Source: Synechococcus sp. CO36386bin_37 (GTDB lineage: Bacteria; Cyanobacteriota; Cyanobacteriia; PCC-6307; Cyanobiaceae). From it: a stretch of 8,455 nt of DNA. The position numbers and the translations under genes were made by a program. The DNA is taken from assembly GCA_011525445.1 (NCBI GenBank), contig WTGE01000166.1, positions 1 through 8,455 on the forward strand. The letters are read 5' to 3'. This document shows, in pieces, positions 1 to 7,218 of this stretch. Numbering within the stretch: the stretch's first letter is position 1; every line of letters begins with the position of its first letter. Under the pieces are notes generated by a model that did no database searches, was not told where the DNA came from, and saw nothing but the letters and a program-made list of their open reading frames with translations.

Positions 1-244
1 CATGCTCGGCGTTGCCTCGATCCCTTTCATTCTCAACATGGTGAGCTCCTGGGCTCGCGGCCCCAAGGCGCCTCCTAACCCCTGTAGAGCGATCGGACTG
101 GAGTGGCTTCTGCCCTCTCCACCCCCAGCCGAAAATTTCGAAGACGACATTCCAACCGTGATCAGTGAACCCTATGGCTACGGCCTAGGCCGTCCCCTTG
201 TCGAAGACCAAGATTTCTACGTTCGTCGCTCCATGGAGGCCTGA
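1..244 (+). CDS. ctaD: Cytochrome c oxidase subunit I, C-terminal end (partial)
   Basis: This is the last 80 or so residues of the heme-copper oxidase catalytic subunit; the rest lies off the left edge. The visible part begins in the last transmembrane helix and runs into the cytoplasmic tail. The tail holds the hallmark stretch NP..A.GLEWLLPSPPP..NF (about residues 26-46 of the visible part) followed by an IPTV and PYGYG segment, typical of subunit I of aa3-type oxidases in bacteria. The usual NPW is NPC here. The stop is TGA at 242-244, with ctaE starting 4 nt later, so the genes are surely co-transcribed; subunit II (ctaC) would be expected just upstream. Cyanobacteria often carry two oxidase clusters, and this fragment does not show which paralogue this is. 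The heme and copper ligands are outside the window. The identification is firm and the paralogue is unknown. Confidence 0.93.
   Translation, partial: MLGVASIPFILNMVSSWARGPKAPPNPCRAIGLEWLLPSPPPAENFEDDIPTVISEPYGYGLGRPLVEDQDFYVRRSMEA
235..239 (+). promoter_or_regulatory. Shine-Dalgarno site for ctaE
   Basis: GGAGG lies inside the last codons of ctaD, 9 nt before the ATG at 249. It decides the ctaE start: an in-frame ATG-less extension back to 198 would overlap ctaD and has no family support. Strong ribosome binding sites are scarce in this window, so this one stands out. Confidence 0.7.
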
Positions 245-248
245 AGCA

Positions 249-854
249 ATGACAACAACAAATCCCGAATTGCCGCTTAATCATCAACCAGGTCATATCA
301 AACACGAGGGGCACAACCTTACAGGATTTATTATTTTTTTATGTTCTGAAAGCATTATCTTCTTAGCTTTTTTTATTGGCTTTGCACTCTTAAAAATATC
401 CACACCCGAATGGCTACCTGAAGGGGTTTCTGGCCTTGAAACCAGAATGCCTTTAATCAATACAATCATCCTTGTTAGTTCAAGCTTTGTGGCATACTTT
501 GCCGAACGATATTTACATCAGAAAAACCTCTGGGCTTTTCGTGCGTTTTGGCTTTTGACGATGGCAATGGGGAGCTATTTCGTCTATGGCCAGTATGTTG
601 AATGGTCGGAACTGCAGTTTGGATTAAGCAGCGGAGTCTTCGGAGGAACGTTCTATCTCCTAACAGGATTTCATGGACTTCATGTCATTACTGGAATCCT
701 GCTCATGGGGTTGATGCTCGTTCGTTCCTTCAGGCCAGACAATTACAAAAAAGGTGATATGGGTGTAACCTCCGTGAGCCTTTTTTGGCATTTTGTTGAC
801 GTCATATGGATCATCCTTTTCCTTCTGATTTACGTCTGGCAACGAACTTCTTGA
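249..854 (+). CDS. ctaE: Cytochrome c oxidase subunit III
   Basis: This 201-residue membrane protein is the structural third subunit of the terminal oxidase that reduces oxygen to water with electrons from cytochrome c or plastocyanin. It is the short, five-helix form. A polar N-terminus with GHIKHEGHNLTG leads into helix 1 (about 25-49), which carries SESIIF with the conserved Glu. Further helices lie at about 67-86, 95-115, 128-155 and 176-197, with FHGLHVITG near residues 141-149 and LFWHFVDVIWI near the end. The start is ATG 249, preceded by GGAGG and 4 nt after the ctaD stop. Composition is odd: bases 301-480 are only about 33-38% GC, against about 60-65% in the adjoining ctaD tail, with many TTA, ATT and TTT codons and two runs of seven T (334-340 and 368-374). 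The reading frame is intact, so there is no sign of decay. Function is confident; the cause of the AT-richness is unknown. Confidence 0.93.
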   Translation: MTTTNPELPLNHQPGHIKHEGHNLTGFIIFLCSESIIFLAFFIGFALLKISTPEWLPEGVSGLETRMPLINTIILVSSSFVAYFAERYLHQKNLWAFRAFWLLTMAMGSYFVYGQYVEWSELQFGLSSGVFGGTFYLLTGFHGLHVITGILLMGLMLVRSFRPDNYKKGDMGVTSVSLFWHFVDVIWIILFLLIYVWQRTS

Positions 855-868
855 AATGTTTGAACATT
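855..868. repeat. Perfect inverted repeat AATGTT-TG-AACATT
   Basis: Two 6-nt arms with a 2-nt centre start right after the ctaE stop (852-854) and end 26 nt before the GMC start. The loop is too short for a good RNA hairpin and no T-run follows directly, so a protein-binding dyad is at least as likely as a terminator. It does not match the NtcA pattern GTA-N8-TAC. No regulator can be named from sequence alone. Confidence 0.4.
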
Positions 869-894
869 GTTGATCTGTTTTCTTCTCTCATATC

Positions 895-2412
895 ATGATT
901 ATTGACGACAGCCATTACGACGTCATCATCGTCGGCAGCGGAGCAGGAGGTGGAACCCTTGCTGGAGCTCTCAGCCGTCAAGGGCACTCAGTTCTCATGC
1001 TTGAGCGAGGAGAGGCCATGGCTCTCGAAGATCAAAACGTGGCAGATGTCGACCTCTTCCGCAAAGATCGCTATCACCCCAGGGATGAACGTTGGTTTGG
1101 ACCCGATGGTGATCCGTTTGCACCACAAACCACATACTCCTTAGGCGGCAATACAAAAATCTGGGGGGCAGTGCTGGAACGCATGCGGGAACAGGATTTC
1201 TGTGAGGTTCAGCTGCAGGAGAGCGTGTCTCCTGCATGGCCTATTCAATACGAACATCTCGCGCCCTTCTACACCGCAGCCGAAACCCTCTACCGAGTGC
1301 ACGGCTGCTCAGGTGTCGACCCAACGGAACCAGGCCGCTCCGCACCCTTTGAGTTCGAACCCAAACCACTGGTTCCCTTTCTTGAGCCCCTCCGGGAAGC
1401 GCTCAAACGCCAGGGATGTCAGCCTTACGACTTACCACTCAGCTGGTCGAACAACGAGGACGATCCCAGTGGCGATTCCCAGCTTTATGGCTTGGAGAAT
1501 GCAGATCCAACCAAACTCGACATCCGAACGAAGGCCACCGTTCGACGATTGCATGTCAATCCGCGCGGGGATGCGATTAAGGGGGTTGAAACTGAGGTAG
1601 CAGGAGAAACCTGGCTCTTCAAAGCAGACCTCATCGTCCTCGCCGCAGGAGCCATCAATTCCCCAGCAATCTTGCTGAGATCCAGTTCCAACCATCACCC
1701 CCGCGGGCTTGGCAATGGATCTGATCAGGTTGGTCGCAACCTGATGAATCTTCAACTCACGTCCATCCTCCAGTTCGCCACAGAACGCAACAGCGGACGC
1801 TACTCACGATCCATGGGCATCAATGACTACTACTGGGGTGACAAAAACGTCTCTTTCCCATTGGGACATATTCAAGCAGCGGGAGGCGTTTTACAAGACG
1901 CACTTTTCGCTGAATCCCCACCCGTCCTATCACTTGTAACCAAAATGATTCCAGATTTTGGACTGGAGCGGCTGGCATCCCGATCGGTTGCTTGGTGGGC
2001 CATGACTGAAGTTTCACCAGACCCTCACAACAAAATCTGGCTAAACAATGATCAAATCCGCATCAATTACATCCACAACAATCGTGAAGCCCACGATCGG
2101 CTTGTTTATCGCTGGATTGACACCCTCAAGTCCATCGAAACAGACCCACTGACTCGTGTCGTCAGTGCTGCACCCACCCACCCACGGGGAGAAGCGCCCT
2201 TGAGCGTTGTCGGCTACGCGTCAGGCACCTGTCGTATGGGGAATGACCCGTCAGCCTCAGTGGTTGATTCCAAGGGCAAGTGCCATGAACTCGACAACCT
2301 CTACATCGCCGACACCAGCGTTTTCCCGAGTTGTCCGAGCATTGGACCAGGACTGACAGCCATCGCCTTAGCTCTGCGTCTCGCAGAAACTCTCAACAAG
2401 CGCTTGTCCTAA
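895..2412 (+). CDS. GMC-family FAD-dependent oxidoreductase
   Basis: This 505-residue flavoprotein belongs to the glucose-methanol-choline oxidoreductase family, whose members oxidise alcohols or sugars through FAD. The FAD-binding Rossmann motif GSGAGGG is at residues 14-20 with the ribose-binding Glu at 37. A LGGNTKIWG segment (83-91) corresponds to the GG-T-NHWG region of sugar dehydrogenase-like members. A second signature LIVLAAGAINSP is at 246-257, and the C-terminal block SGTCRMG (443-449) through LYIADTSVFPS (469-479) is typical. No signal peptide is evident, so the protein is probably cytoplasmic or peripheral. In the family the catalytic His sits in HxxGTCRMG and a His or Asn sits in the last NP-LT motif; here the equivalent positions read Tyr441 and Gly484. 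The substrate is unknown. It lies 40 nt after ctaE on the same strand, so a link to respiration is plausible but inferred. ATG 895 is chosen because it leaves the normal short lead into the Rossmann fold; no ribosome binding site is visible. Confidence 0.88.
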   Translation: MIIDDSHYDVIIVGSGAGGGTLAGALSRQGHSVLMLERGEAMALEDQNVADVDLFRKDRYHPRDERWFGPDGDPFAPQTTYSLGGNTKIWGAVLERMREQDFCEVQLQESVSPAWPIQYEHLAPFYTAAETLYRVHGCSGVDPTEPGRSAPFEFEPKPLVPFLEPLREALKRQGCQPYDLPLSWSNNEDDPSGDSQLYGLENADPTKLDIRTKATVRRLHVNPRGDAIKGVETEVAGETWLFKADLIVLAAGAINSPAILLRSSSNHHPRGLGNGSDQVGRNLMNLQLTSILQFATERNSGRYSRSMGINDYYWGDKNVSFPLGHIQAAGGVLQDALFAESPPVLSLVTKMIPDFGLERLASRSVAWWAMTEVSPDPHNKIWLNNDQIRINYIHNNREAHDRLVYRWIDTLKSIETDPLTRVVSAAPTHPRGEAPLSVVGYASGTCRMGNDPSASVVDSKGKCHELDNLYIADTSVFPSCPSIGPGLTAIALALRLAETLNKRLS

Positions 2413-2415
2413 TTC

Positions 2416-2439
2416 AAAAAGTCGGATGCAGCGCTTTTT
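2416..2439. terminator. Bidirectional terminator between GMC gene and gor
   Basis: AAAAAG at 2416-2421 can pair with CTTTTT at 2434-2439, extended by CG/CG inside (2423-2424 with 2432-2433), one unpaired T at 2422 and a 7-nt loop. Each strand has an A-rich 5' arm and a T-rich 3' arm, as expected for a shared rho-independent terminator between convergent genes. It starts 4 nt after the GMC stop and ends 7 nt before the gor stop. The GC core is small, so its strength is uncertain. Confidence 0.6.
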
Positions 2440-2445
2440 ATGGGT

Positions 2446-3819
2446 TTAGGTCATCGTCACAAACTCCTCAGAAACCGTTGGATGCAAGGCCATCGTGCGG
2501 TCGAAGTCAGCTTTTGTCGCTCCCATTCCAACAGCGATGGCAGCCATCTGAATAATTTCAGCGGCATGCTCTCCAACCATGTGACAACCAAGCACCCTTT
2601 GACTGCTTGCCTCAACAACAAGCTTCAACAGACAGCGCGGCCCACGTTTCGGCAAGGCCTGGGACATGGAGCGGAAGCGCGCGCGATGGACCACAACCTG
2701 ATCAGCACCGTGCTGTGCGATGGCCTCATCCTCCGACAACCCCACTGTGGCTAGCTCTGGCTGACTGAAAACAGCACTGGCAACCAACTGATGATTCACC
2801 TGTCGCAAGGCGCCTCCAAACACAGTGTCGGCAAAGGCTCGCCCTTCATCCACAGCAACGGGCGTCAAACATATGCGATCGGTCACATCACCAACGGCAA
2901 ACACATGGGAAAGGTTCGTGGTTTGATCAGCGTCCACTGGAATCCGATGCCCATCAACCGCCACGCCTGCAGCATCAAGATCAAGACCTGAGAGAAAGGG
3001 TTGACGACCGGTCGCCAAAAGAACCCCTCCGCAGGACAATCGCTCCCCACTTTGGGTCATCACTGTTAAATCATTGGGTCGGCCCTCAATCCCCGCAAGT
3101 TGTTCTCCGAAGCGCAAATCAACACCTTTCTCTTGCATACCCTCCTGGACAACGCGTGAAAGCTCGCTGTCGAACCCACGCAACAGCCTTTCGCCACGGA
3201 CCAACTGCGTCACTCCAACACCAAGGCCTCGCAGAATGCCAGCAAACTCGCAAGCGATAAAACCAGCCCCAACCACAACAACCTGGGTTGGAAAACGCTT
3301 CAGCATGAACATATCGTCGCTGACCCAAGCCAGATCAGCACCTGGAACATCTGGACGCGAAGGACGCCCGCCAACTGAAATCATCACTCGCTTGGCGTGG
3401 AGCACCTTTTCGGTCTCTCCCCCAAGCTGCTTCGACACTCCGATGCGGTGAGCATCATGAAACCGTCCCCATCCTCTGACCAACTCAACTCCTGCTTGAG
3501 CCAGAAACTCGATATGCAGAGCATTCAGGCGATCCACCTCCTGGCGGACATGGCGCAGAAGAATTGAGGTGTCAAAACTGACCCCCTCAACAGAAACGCC
3601 ATAGCTTGAGGCTCCCTCCAGCTGTTCGGAAACAAGAGAGCCATACACCAACAATTTTTTTGGCACGCAGCCACGAATGACACACGTCCCGCCAACGCGA
3701 TCTCCTTCCACAATCGCCACCTTCGCTCCATAGCGGGCAGCTCTTTTTGCAGCGGCTAGACCTCCTGAGCCGGCACCAAGGACCACAAGATCAAAGCTTT
3801 GTTCCACGGCATCCACCAC
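2446..3819 (-). CDS. gor: Glutathione reductase (NADPH)
   Basis: This 457-residue flavoprotein disulfide reductase reduces oxidised glutathione with NADPH and supports peroxide defence in the cytoplasm. The FAD Rossmann motif GAGSGG is at 15-20. The redox-active pair Cys46 and Cys51 lies in GGTCVIRGCVPKK. The NADP-binding fold GAGFIACEFAG (184-194) is followed by Arg208 and Arg214, matching the two arginines that bind the 2'-phosphate of NADPH in known glutathione reductases, and the C-terminal HPTVSEE carries catalytic His446 and Glu451. The Tyr usual in GxGYIA is Phe187. Length is normal. The start must be a GTG, at 3819 or the next codon at 3816, because TAG (3822-3820) directly precedes in frame and the next Met is far inside. 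No clear ribosome binding site is seen, so translation may be leaderless or weakly primed. It is divergent from the ParB-like gene. Dihydrolipoamide or mercuric reductase are less likely given the arginines and the active-site spacing. Confidence 0.94.
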   Translation of the reverse strand: MVDAVEQSFDLVVLGAGSGGLAAAKRAARYGAKVAIVEGDRVGGTCVIRGCVPKKLLVYGSLVSEQLEGASSYGVSVEGVSFDTSILLRHVRQEVDRLNALHIEFLAQAGVELVRGWGRFHDAHRIGVSKQLGGETEKVLHAKRVMISVGGRPSRPDVPGADLAWVSDDMFMLKRFPTQVVVVGAGFIACEFAGILRGLGVGVTQLVRGERLLRGFDSELSRVVQEGMQEKGVDLRFGEQLAGIEGRPNDLTVMTQSGERLSCGGVLLATGRQPFLSGLDLDAAGVAVDGHRIPVDADQTTNLSHVFAVGDVTDRICLTPVAVDEGRAFADTVFGGALRQVNHQLVASAVFSQPELATVGLSEDEAIAQHGADQVVVHRARFRSMSQALPKRGPRCLLKLVVEASSQRVLGCHMVGEHAAEIIQMAAIAVGMGATKADFDRTMALHPTVSEEFVTMT

Positions 3820-3903
3820 CTATCTGCATATTTTGCCTAGGGCATTCGGTCCTGGTCAGCATGAAAGACGTCAATTCAGAGCGAAACCTGGGCATAGTGG
3901 GTC
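3820..3903. promoter_or_regulatory. Divergent intergenic region between gor and the ParB-like gene
   Basis: Both genes point outward from this 84-base gap, so it should hold two promoters. On the minus strand an A/T-rich CAAAATAT lies about 10 nt before the gor GTG and could be a -10 element, which would give a very short or absent leader. No convincing -35 box was found for either gene. The element call is weak; the divergent geometry is what is solid. Confidence 0.3.
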
Positions 3904-4581
3904 TTGTGCAGCGTTGAGATCTGCCTTCTGCATCTTCCTGAATACTCACCAATCCCAGACCACACCAAAAAGCGCCAACTTTTTGAGGTGGCAGTCGCCG
4001 ACCTTCAACCCACCCAGCTCTGCGTGGGGATGGCCGAAGTGTGGAATCGTCAGCGTGATTTCCGGGAAGAAAGTCCGGAAGAGCGACGGCGTTATTTGAT
4101 TCGCAAGCCGGTTCCATTGGTTCGGAACCGTCTTGGACATCTTTGGATGGTGGACCGACATCACCGTCTTCGGGCCCTTCTTGAGATCGAGCCATCAATC
4201 ACCACTTACGGCTACGTCATCAAGGATCTGACCAGTGACACAAGGGAGGAAGCGCTTCAATCCCTCCAGAAGAAAGGATGGCTCTACCTTCAGGACGGCA
4301 GAGGCAACGGTCCATGGCCTGCCACGACTCTCCCAACCACACTGCTGGAACTTCAAGATGATCCGTATCGCAGCTTGGTTTGGAAACTGAAGCAGGAGGG
4401 AGAAATCAAGCCACAACCTTTAATTCCTTATCACGAATTTCGATGGGGACTTTGGTTAAGAACCCGGCCGATGCCCCCCTTCAGCTCAAATCATTTAGAT
4501 CCAGCACTCCCAGCTGCACGTCGACTGGCACGATCAGCAGCAGCCTCCCACTTAGCGGGCTGGAAAGGAGTTGAGAACTAA
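3904..4581 (+). CDS. ParB-like (ParBc_2-type) protein
   Basis: The up to 225-residue protein resembles the putative ParB-like nuclease family (Pfam ParBc_2) in the ParB/sulfiredoxin-fold superfamily. A lead segment [16 protein letters not shown] (31-46) is the family's usual entry. [17 protein letters not shown] (78-94) matches the ParB-type D-x-HHR motif, with Asp84, His86, His87 and Arg88. DDPYRSL (152-158) and [12 protein letters not shown] (175-186) match the C-terminal half of the family. Partner and substrate are unknown, and the name does not prove a role in chromosome partitioning. Start choice is uncertain: TAG at 3895-3897 closes the frame upstream, TTG 3904 is the first candidate and GTG 3988 the next, and neither has a good ribosome binding site. 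GTG 3988 would leave only two codons before the conserved segment. The stop TAA (4579-4581) overlaps the dnaA stop, so the 3' ends are convergent and share four bases. Confidence 0.78.
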   Translation: MCSVEICLLHLPEYSPIPDHTKKRQLFEVAVADLQPTQLCVGMAEVWNRQRDFREESPEERRRYLIRKPVPLVRNRLGHLWMVDRHHRLRALLEIEPSITTYGYVIKDLTSDTREEALQSLQKKGWLYLQDGRGNGPWPATTLPTTLLELQDDPYRSLVWKLKQEGEIKPQPLIPYHEFRWGLWLRTRPMPPFSSNHLDPALPAARRLARSAAASHLAGWKGVEN

Positions 4582-5972
4582 CGGCGACGGCGAGAATCAA
4601 TTTGAAGCAAATCCTTCACCCGCTGGACTTGACTGGCAAGTTGAGGATCCGTTGCAAGCTTTTTCTCAACCTGCTCAATGGCATACATGACAGTGGTGTG
4701 ATCTTTACCACCGAAGGTGTCGCCGATTCGAGGCAGGCTTAAGTCAGTACCCTGCCTCATTAGAAACATCCCAACTTGTCGGGCCTGACTCACAGCTCGT
4801 CTCCTACTGCTGCTTCGCATGTCCTCCACAGCGACATCAAACACTTCTGATACTTTGTCAATTACTTGTTGCGGGGTGACACTAACGCCTTGACCGCTGG
4901 GGTCCAACATCGGGGCCACGGATTCAACGGTCATCGGTATTCCAGTGATCGAGCAAAATGCGACGGCCCGAGTCAAAGCTCCCTCCAGCTCACGGATATT
5001 GGATGTGAAACGGCCAGAGATGTATTGAATCAAGTCCCTTGGCAAGGCAACACGCTCTTGTTCAGCTTTTTTCTGGAGAATCGCCATCCGTGTCTCGAGA
5101 TCCGGAGCCTGAATATCAGCGATGAGTCCCATCGAAAACCGAGAGATCAAGCGCTCCTGCAATCGGGGAATTTGACTGGGAGGCCGATCACTTGCGATCA
5201 CAATTTGGCGACCCGCGTCATGCAAAGCATTAAAGGTATGAAAAAACTCTTCCTGGGTATATTCCTTTCCTTCAATAAATTGAATATCGTCTACCAAGAT
5301 TAGGTCTGCAGCCCGATATCGATCCCGGAAAATTTGCATACCGTCTTTACGGATTGCAGCAATCAAATCATTGGTAAATGTTTCCGTTGACACATAAAAA
5401 ACCCTGGCTTCAGGATCTATCTCCAGGCGGTAATGCCCGATGGCCTGCATCAAATGTGTTTTACCAAGACCAACACCTCCACAAATAAACAATGGATTGA
5501 ATTCACGGCCTGGGGCCTCAGCTACAGCCAGGGCAGCAGCATGAGCCATCCTGCTGTTTGGACCCACAACAAAACGATTGAACACATAACGCATGTTCAA
5601 TCCAGGCAGACGACGAGGGGCAGCTATCGGGGCTGCCTGTATCCCAGAGGCGGCGGGTGAAACGTTCGACTCGTCACCAGACGAGACTTGGGGTACGGGA
5701 TCAGGCGAAGAGGAGGAACCTTCATCCTCCCGGGCTAGAACGATCACCTCGATCGGATAACCCAAAATGTCCTGCGCCACCTCGGCAATGGTGCTCACAT
5801 AATTCTTGCGCAGCCAGTTGCTGGCAAAACTATTGGGAGCCTGCAGGGTGAGTGTTCGATCCTCAAAAGCGCTGCAACGAGCAGGACGGATCCACGTTTC
5901 AAACGTGGGTTTACTGAGGTTGCTCTGAAGGGCTTGCTGCACCTTGTTCCACAGCTCACTGCCCGTCAGCAC
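4578..5972 (-). CDS. dnaA: Chromosomal replication initiator protein DnaA
   Basis: DnaA is the AAA+ ATPase that binds origin DnaA boxes, melts DNA and loads the helicase. With GTG 5972 as residue 1 there are 464 residues. Domain I (about 5-80) has [10 protein letters not shown] and FETWIRP, and a Ser/Pro-rich linker (about 84-118) forms domain II. The AAA+ core has Walker [10 protein letters not shown] (165-173), Walker B ILVDDIQF (225-232), SRFSMGL (277-283) and NIRELEGAL (325-333). Domain IV ends with the DnaA signature region including FGGKDHTTV (420-428). The start is TTG 5975 or GTG 5972; GTG is preferred because GGAGG then lies 5 nt away rather than 2. No dnaN or other replication gene flanks it, which is normal in cyanobacteria. 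It is divergent from the HtrA gene, with a 76-base gap lacking recognisable DnaA boxes, so autoregulation through boxes is not visible here. Confidence 0.97.
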   Translation of the reverse strand: MLTGSELWNKVQQALQSNLSKPTFETWIRPARCSAFEDRTLTLQAPNSFASNWLRKNYVSTIAEVAQDILGYPIEVIVLAREDEGSSSSPDPVPQVSSGDESNVSPAASGIQAAPIAAPRRLPGLNMRYVFNRFVVGPNSRMAHAAALAVAEAPGREFNPLFICGGVGLGKTHLMQAIGHYRLEIDPEARVFYVSTETFTNDLIAAIRKDGMQIFRDRYRAADLILVDDIQFIEGKEYTQEEFFHTFNALHDAGRQIVIASDRPPSQIPRLQERLISRFSMGLIADIQAPDLETRMAILQKKAEQERVALPRDLIQYISGRFTSNIRELEGALTRAVAFCSITGIPMTVESVAPMLDPSGQGVSVTPQQVIDKVSEVFDVAVEDMRSSSRRRAVSQARQVGMFLMRQGTDLSLPRIGDTFGGKDHTTVMYAIEQVEKKLATDPQLASQVQRVKDLLQIDSRRRR

Positions 5973-5976
5973 CAAA

Positions 5977-5984
5977 TCCTCCTC
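5977..5984 (-). promoter_or_regulatory. Shine-Dalgarno site for dnaA
   Basis: Read on the minus strand the site is GAGGAGGA. It lies 5 nt (measured from GGAGG) before GTG 5972 and only 2 nt before TTG 5975, which favours the GTG start. Confidence 0.6.
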
Positions 5985-6024
5985 TTTTGGATGCTGAATC
6001 TACGCGGCTCCTGCCTGGAAACCC

Positions 6025-6038
6025 GTCTTTAATAAGAC
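6025..6038. repeat. Short hairpin GTCTT-TAAT-AAGAC upstream of the HtrA gene
   Basis: Five-base arms around TAAT sit 11 nt before ATG 6049, in the gap between the divergent dnaA and HtrA genes. TAATAA (6030-6035) inside it could serve as a -10 box for the HtrA gene, giving a very short leader, or a longer one if ATG 6061 is the true start. It could also be chance. Confidence 0.3.
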
Positions 6039-6048
6039 CAGTTCCAAC

Positions 6049-7218
6049 ATGTTTTTGTTCATGGCAGCTGCCATCCACCGCACCCTGTCACGATCCCTGC
6101 CATGGATCGGGGTCGGATTAGTCAGTTTGGCTCTGGAAGGTTGCTCATCATCATGGCGACAGCGCCTTGGTATCGAGCCTGAACCACAGGCACCTACATC
6201 CGTGCCCGAAGTGAGTGATGGCCCACGCGCAGCCCCACTCCAACCCGGACGCAACGTGATTGTTCAAGCGGTGGAGAGAGTTGGCCCTTCAGTCGTGCGC
6301 ATTGACACGGTAAAGCGGATCTCCAATCCGCTTGGCAACCTGTTCGGAGGAGGACCCAGCACACAGAAACAGGCCGGTCAGGGATCAGGATTCATCACAA
6401 GGTCTGATGGCCTGATTTTCACGAATGCCCATGTCGTTGAAGGTGCTGACCAGGTTTCCGTCACTTTGCCTGATGGACGCAGTTTCAATGGACGTGTGCT
6501 GGGTGGCGATCCCTTAACCGACGTTGCTGTGGTGCGCGTGGTGGCTGAGAAATTGCCGGTTGCGCCTCTTGGAAACTCCAATGACCTCAAACCTGGCGAG
6601 TGGGCCATTGCGATCGGCAATCCCCTTGGCCTCAACAACACCGTGACCGCAGGCATCATCAGCGCTGTGGATCGGACCAACGCTGTTGGGGAAGGACAGC
6701 GAGTCCCTTACATCCAAACTGATGCTGCTGTGAACCCAGGCAACAGTGGCGGTCCCTTGATCAATGCGGCCGGTCAAGTGATTGGTATCAACACAGCGAT
6801 TCGTCAGGCGCCGGGAGCGGGACTGAGTTTCGCCATCCCGATCAATTTAGCCAAACGCATTGCCCAACAAATCATCAGCACTGGCCAGGCCTCACATCCA
6901 TTCATTGGGGTAAGACTTCAAAGCCTGACACCCCAGCTGGCCAAGGAAATCAATGCCACGAGCAACCTTTGCAACGTTCCAGAACTCAATGGAGTCCTCG
7001 TGATTGAAGTCGTCGATGACAGCCCTGCGGCCAAAGCTGGAATCAAACCTTGTGATCTCATCCGCAACGTCAATGGAACCGAAGTGAACGATCCCTCTGA
7101 AGTGCAGCTGGCTGTTGACAAAGGACAGGTCGGGAAGTCCATGCCCCTGGTTGTGGAACGGGATGGAGAGCAGCAAACCCTGAATGTCGTACCGGAGGAA
7201 CTCCCCCGCCAACGATGA
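6049..7218 (+). CDS. HtrA/DegQ-type serine protease with one PDZ domain
   Basis: This 389-residue exported protease degrades or chaperones misfolded proteins in the envelope. The N-terminus is a signal or anchor: basic residues (HRTLSR), then a hydrophobic stretch (about 17-29) ending LEGC at 29-32. That resembles a lipobox, but Glu at -2 is unusual, so lipidation is uncertain. The trypsin-like domain carries the full triad: His128 in TNAHVV, Asp158 in LTDVAVV and Ser233 in GNSGGP. A single PDZ domain spans about 283-385, with IGVRL, NGVLVIEV and SPAAKAG. The PDZ has Cys308 and Cys335 (in GIKPCDLI, where Gly-Asp is more usual), a possible disulfide pair outside the cytoplasm. Start choice is between ATG 6049 and ATG 6061, and neither has a ribosome binding site. 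The stop overlaps the next gene by four bases (ATGA), so the two are probably coupled. Cyanobacteria have three paralogues (HtrA, HhoA, HhoB); which one this is cannot be told here. Confidence 0.93.
   Translation: MFLFMAAAIHRTLSRSLPWIGVGLVSLALEGCSSSWRQRLGIEPEPQAPTSVPEVSDGPRAAPLQPGRNVIVQAVERVGPSVVRIDTVKRISNPLGNLFGGGPSTQKQAGQGSGFITRSDGLIFTNAHVVEGADQVSVTLPDGRSFNGRVLGGDPLTDVAVVRVVAEKLPVAPLGNSNDLKPGEWAIAIGNPLGLNNTVTAGIISAVDRTNAVGEGQRVPYIQTDAAVNPGNSGGPLINAAGQVIGINTAIRQAPGAGLSFAIPINLAKRIAQQIISTGQASHPFIGVRLQSLTPQLAKEINATSNLCNVPELNGVLVIEVVDDSPAAKAGIKPCDLIRNVNGTEVNDPSEVQLAVDKGQVGKSMPLVVERDGEQQTLNVVPEELPRQR

Noticed and set aside
198..248. Possible 17-residue N-terminal extension of ctaE
   Set aside because: It overlaps the end of ctaD in another frame and has no ribosome binding site, while ATG 249 has GGAGG at 9 nt and gives the usual subunit III N-terminus.
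396..404. DnaA-box-like ATATCCACA
   Set aside because: It is a single copy with one mismatch, inside the ctaE coding sequence and far from dnaA, so it is most likely chance.
5973..6048. Chromosome origin next to dnaA
   Set aside because: The gap is short, lacks DnaA boxes and has no dnaN nearby; in cyanobacteria dnaA is commonly away from the origin.
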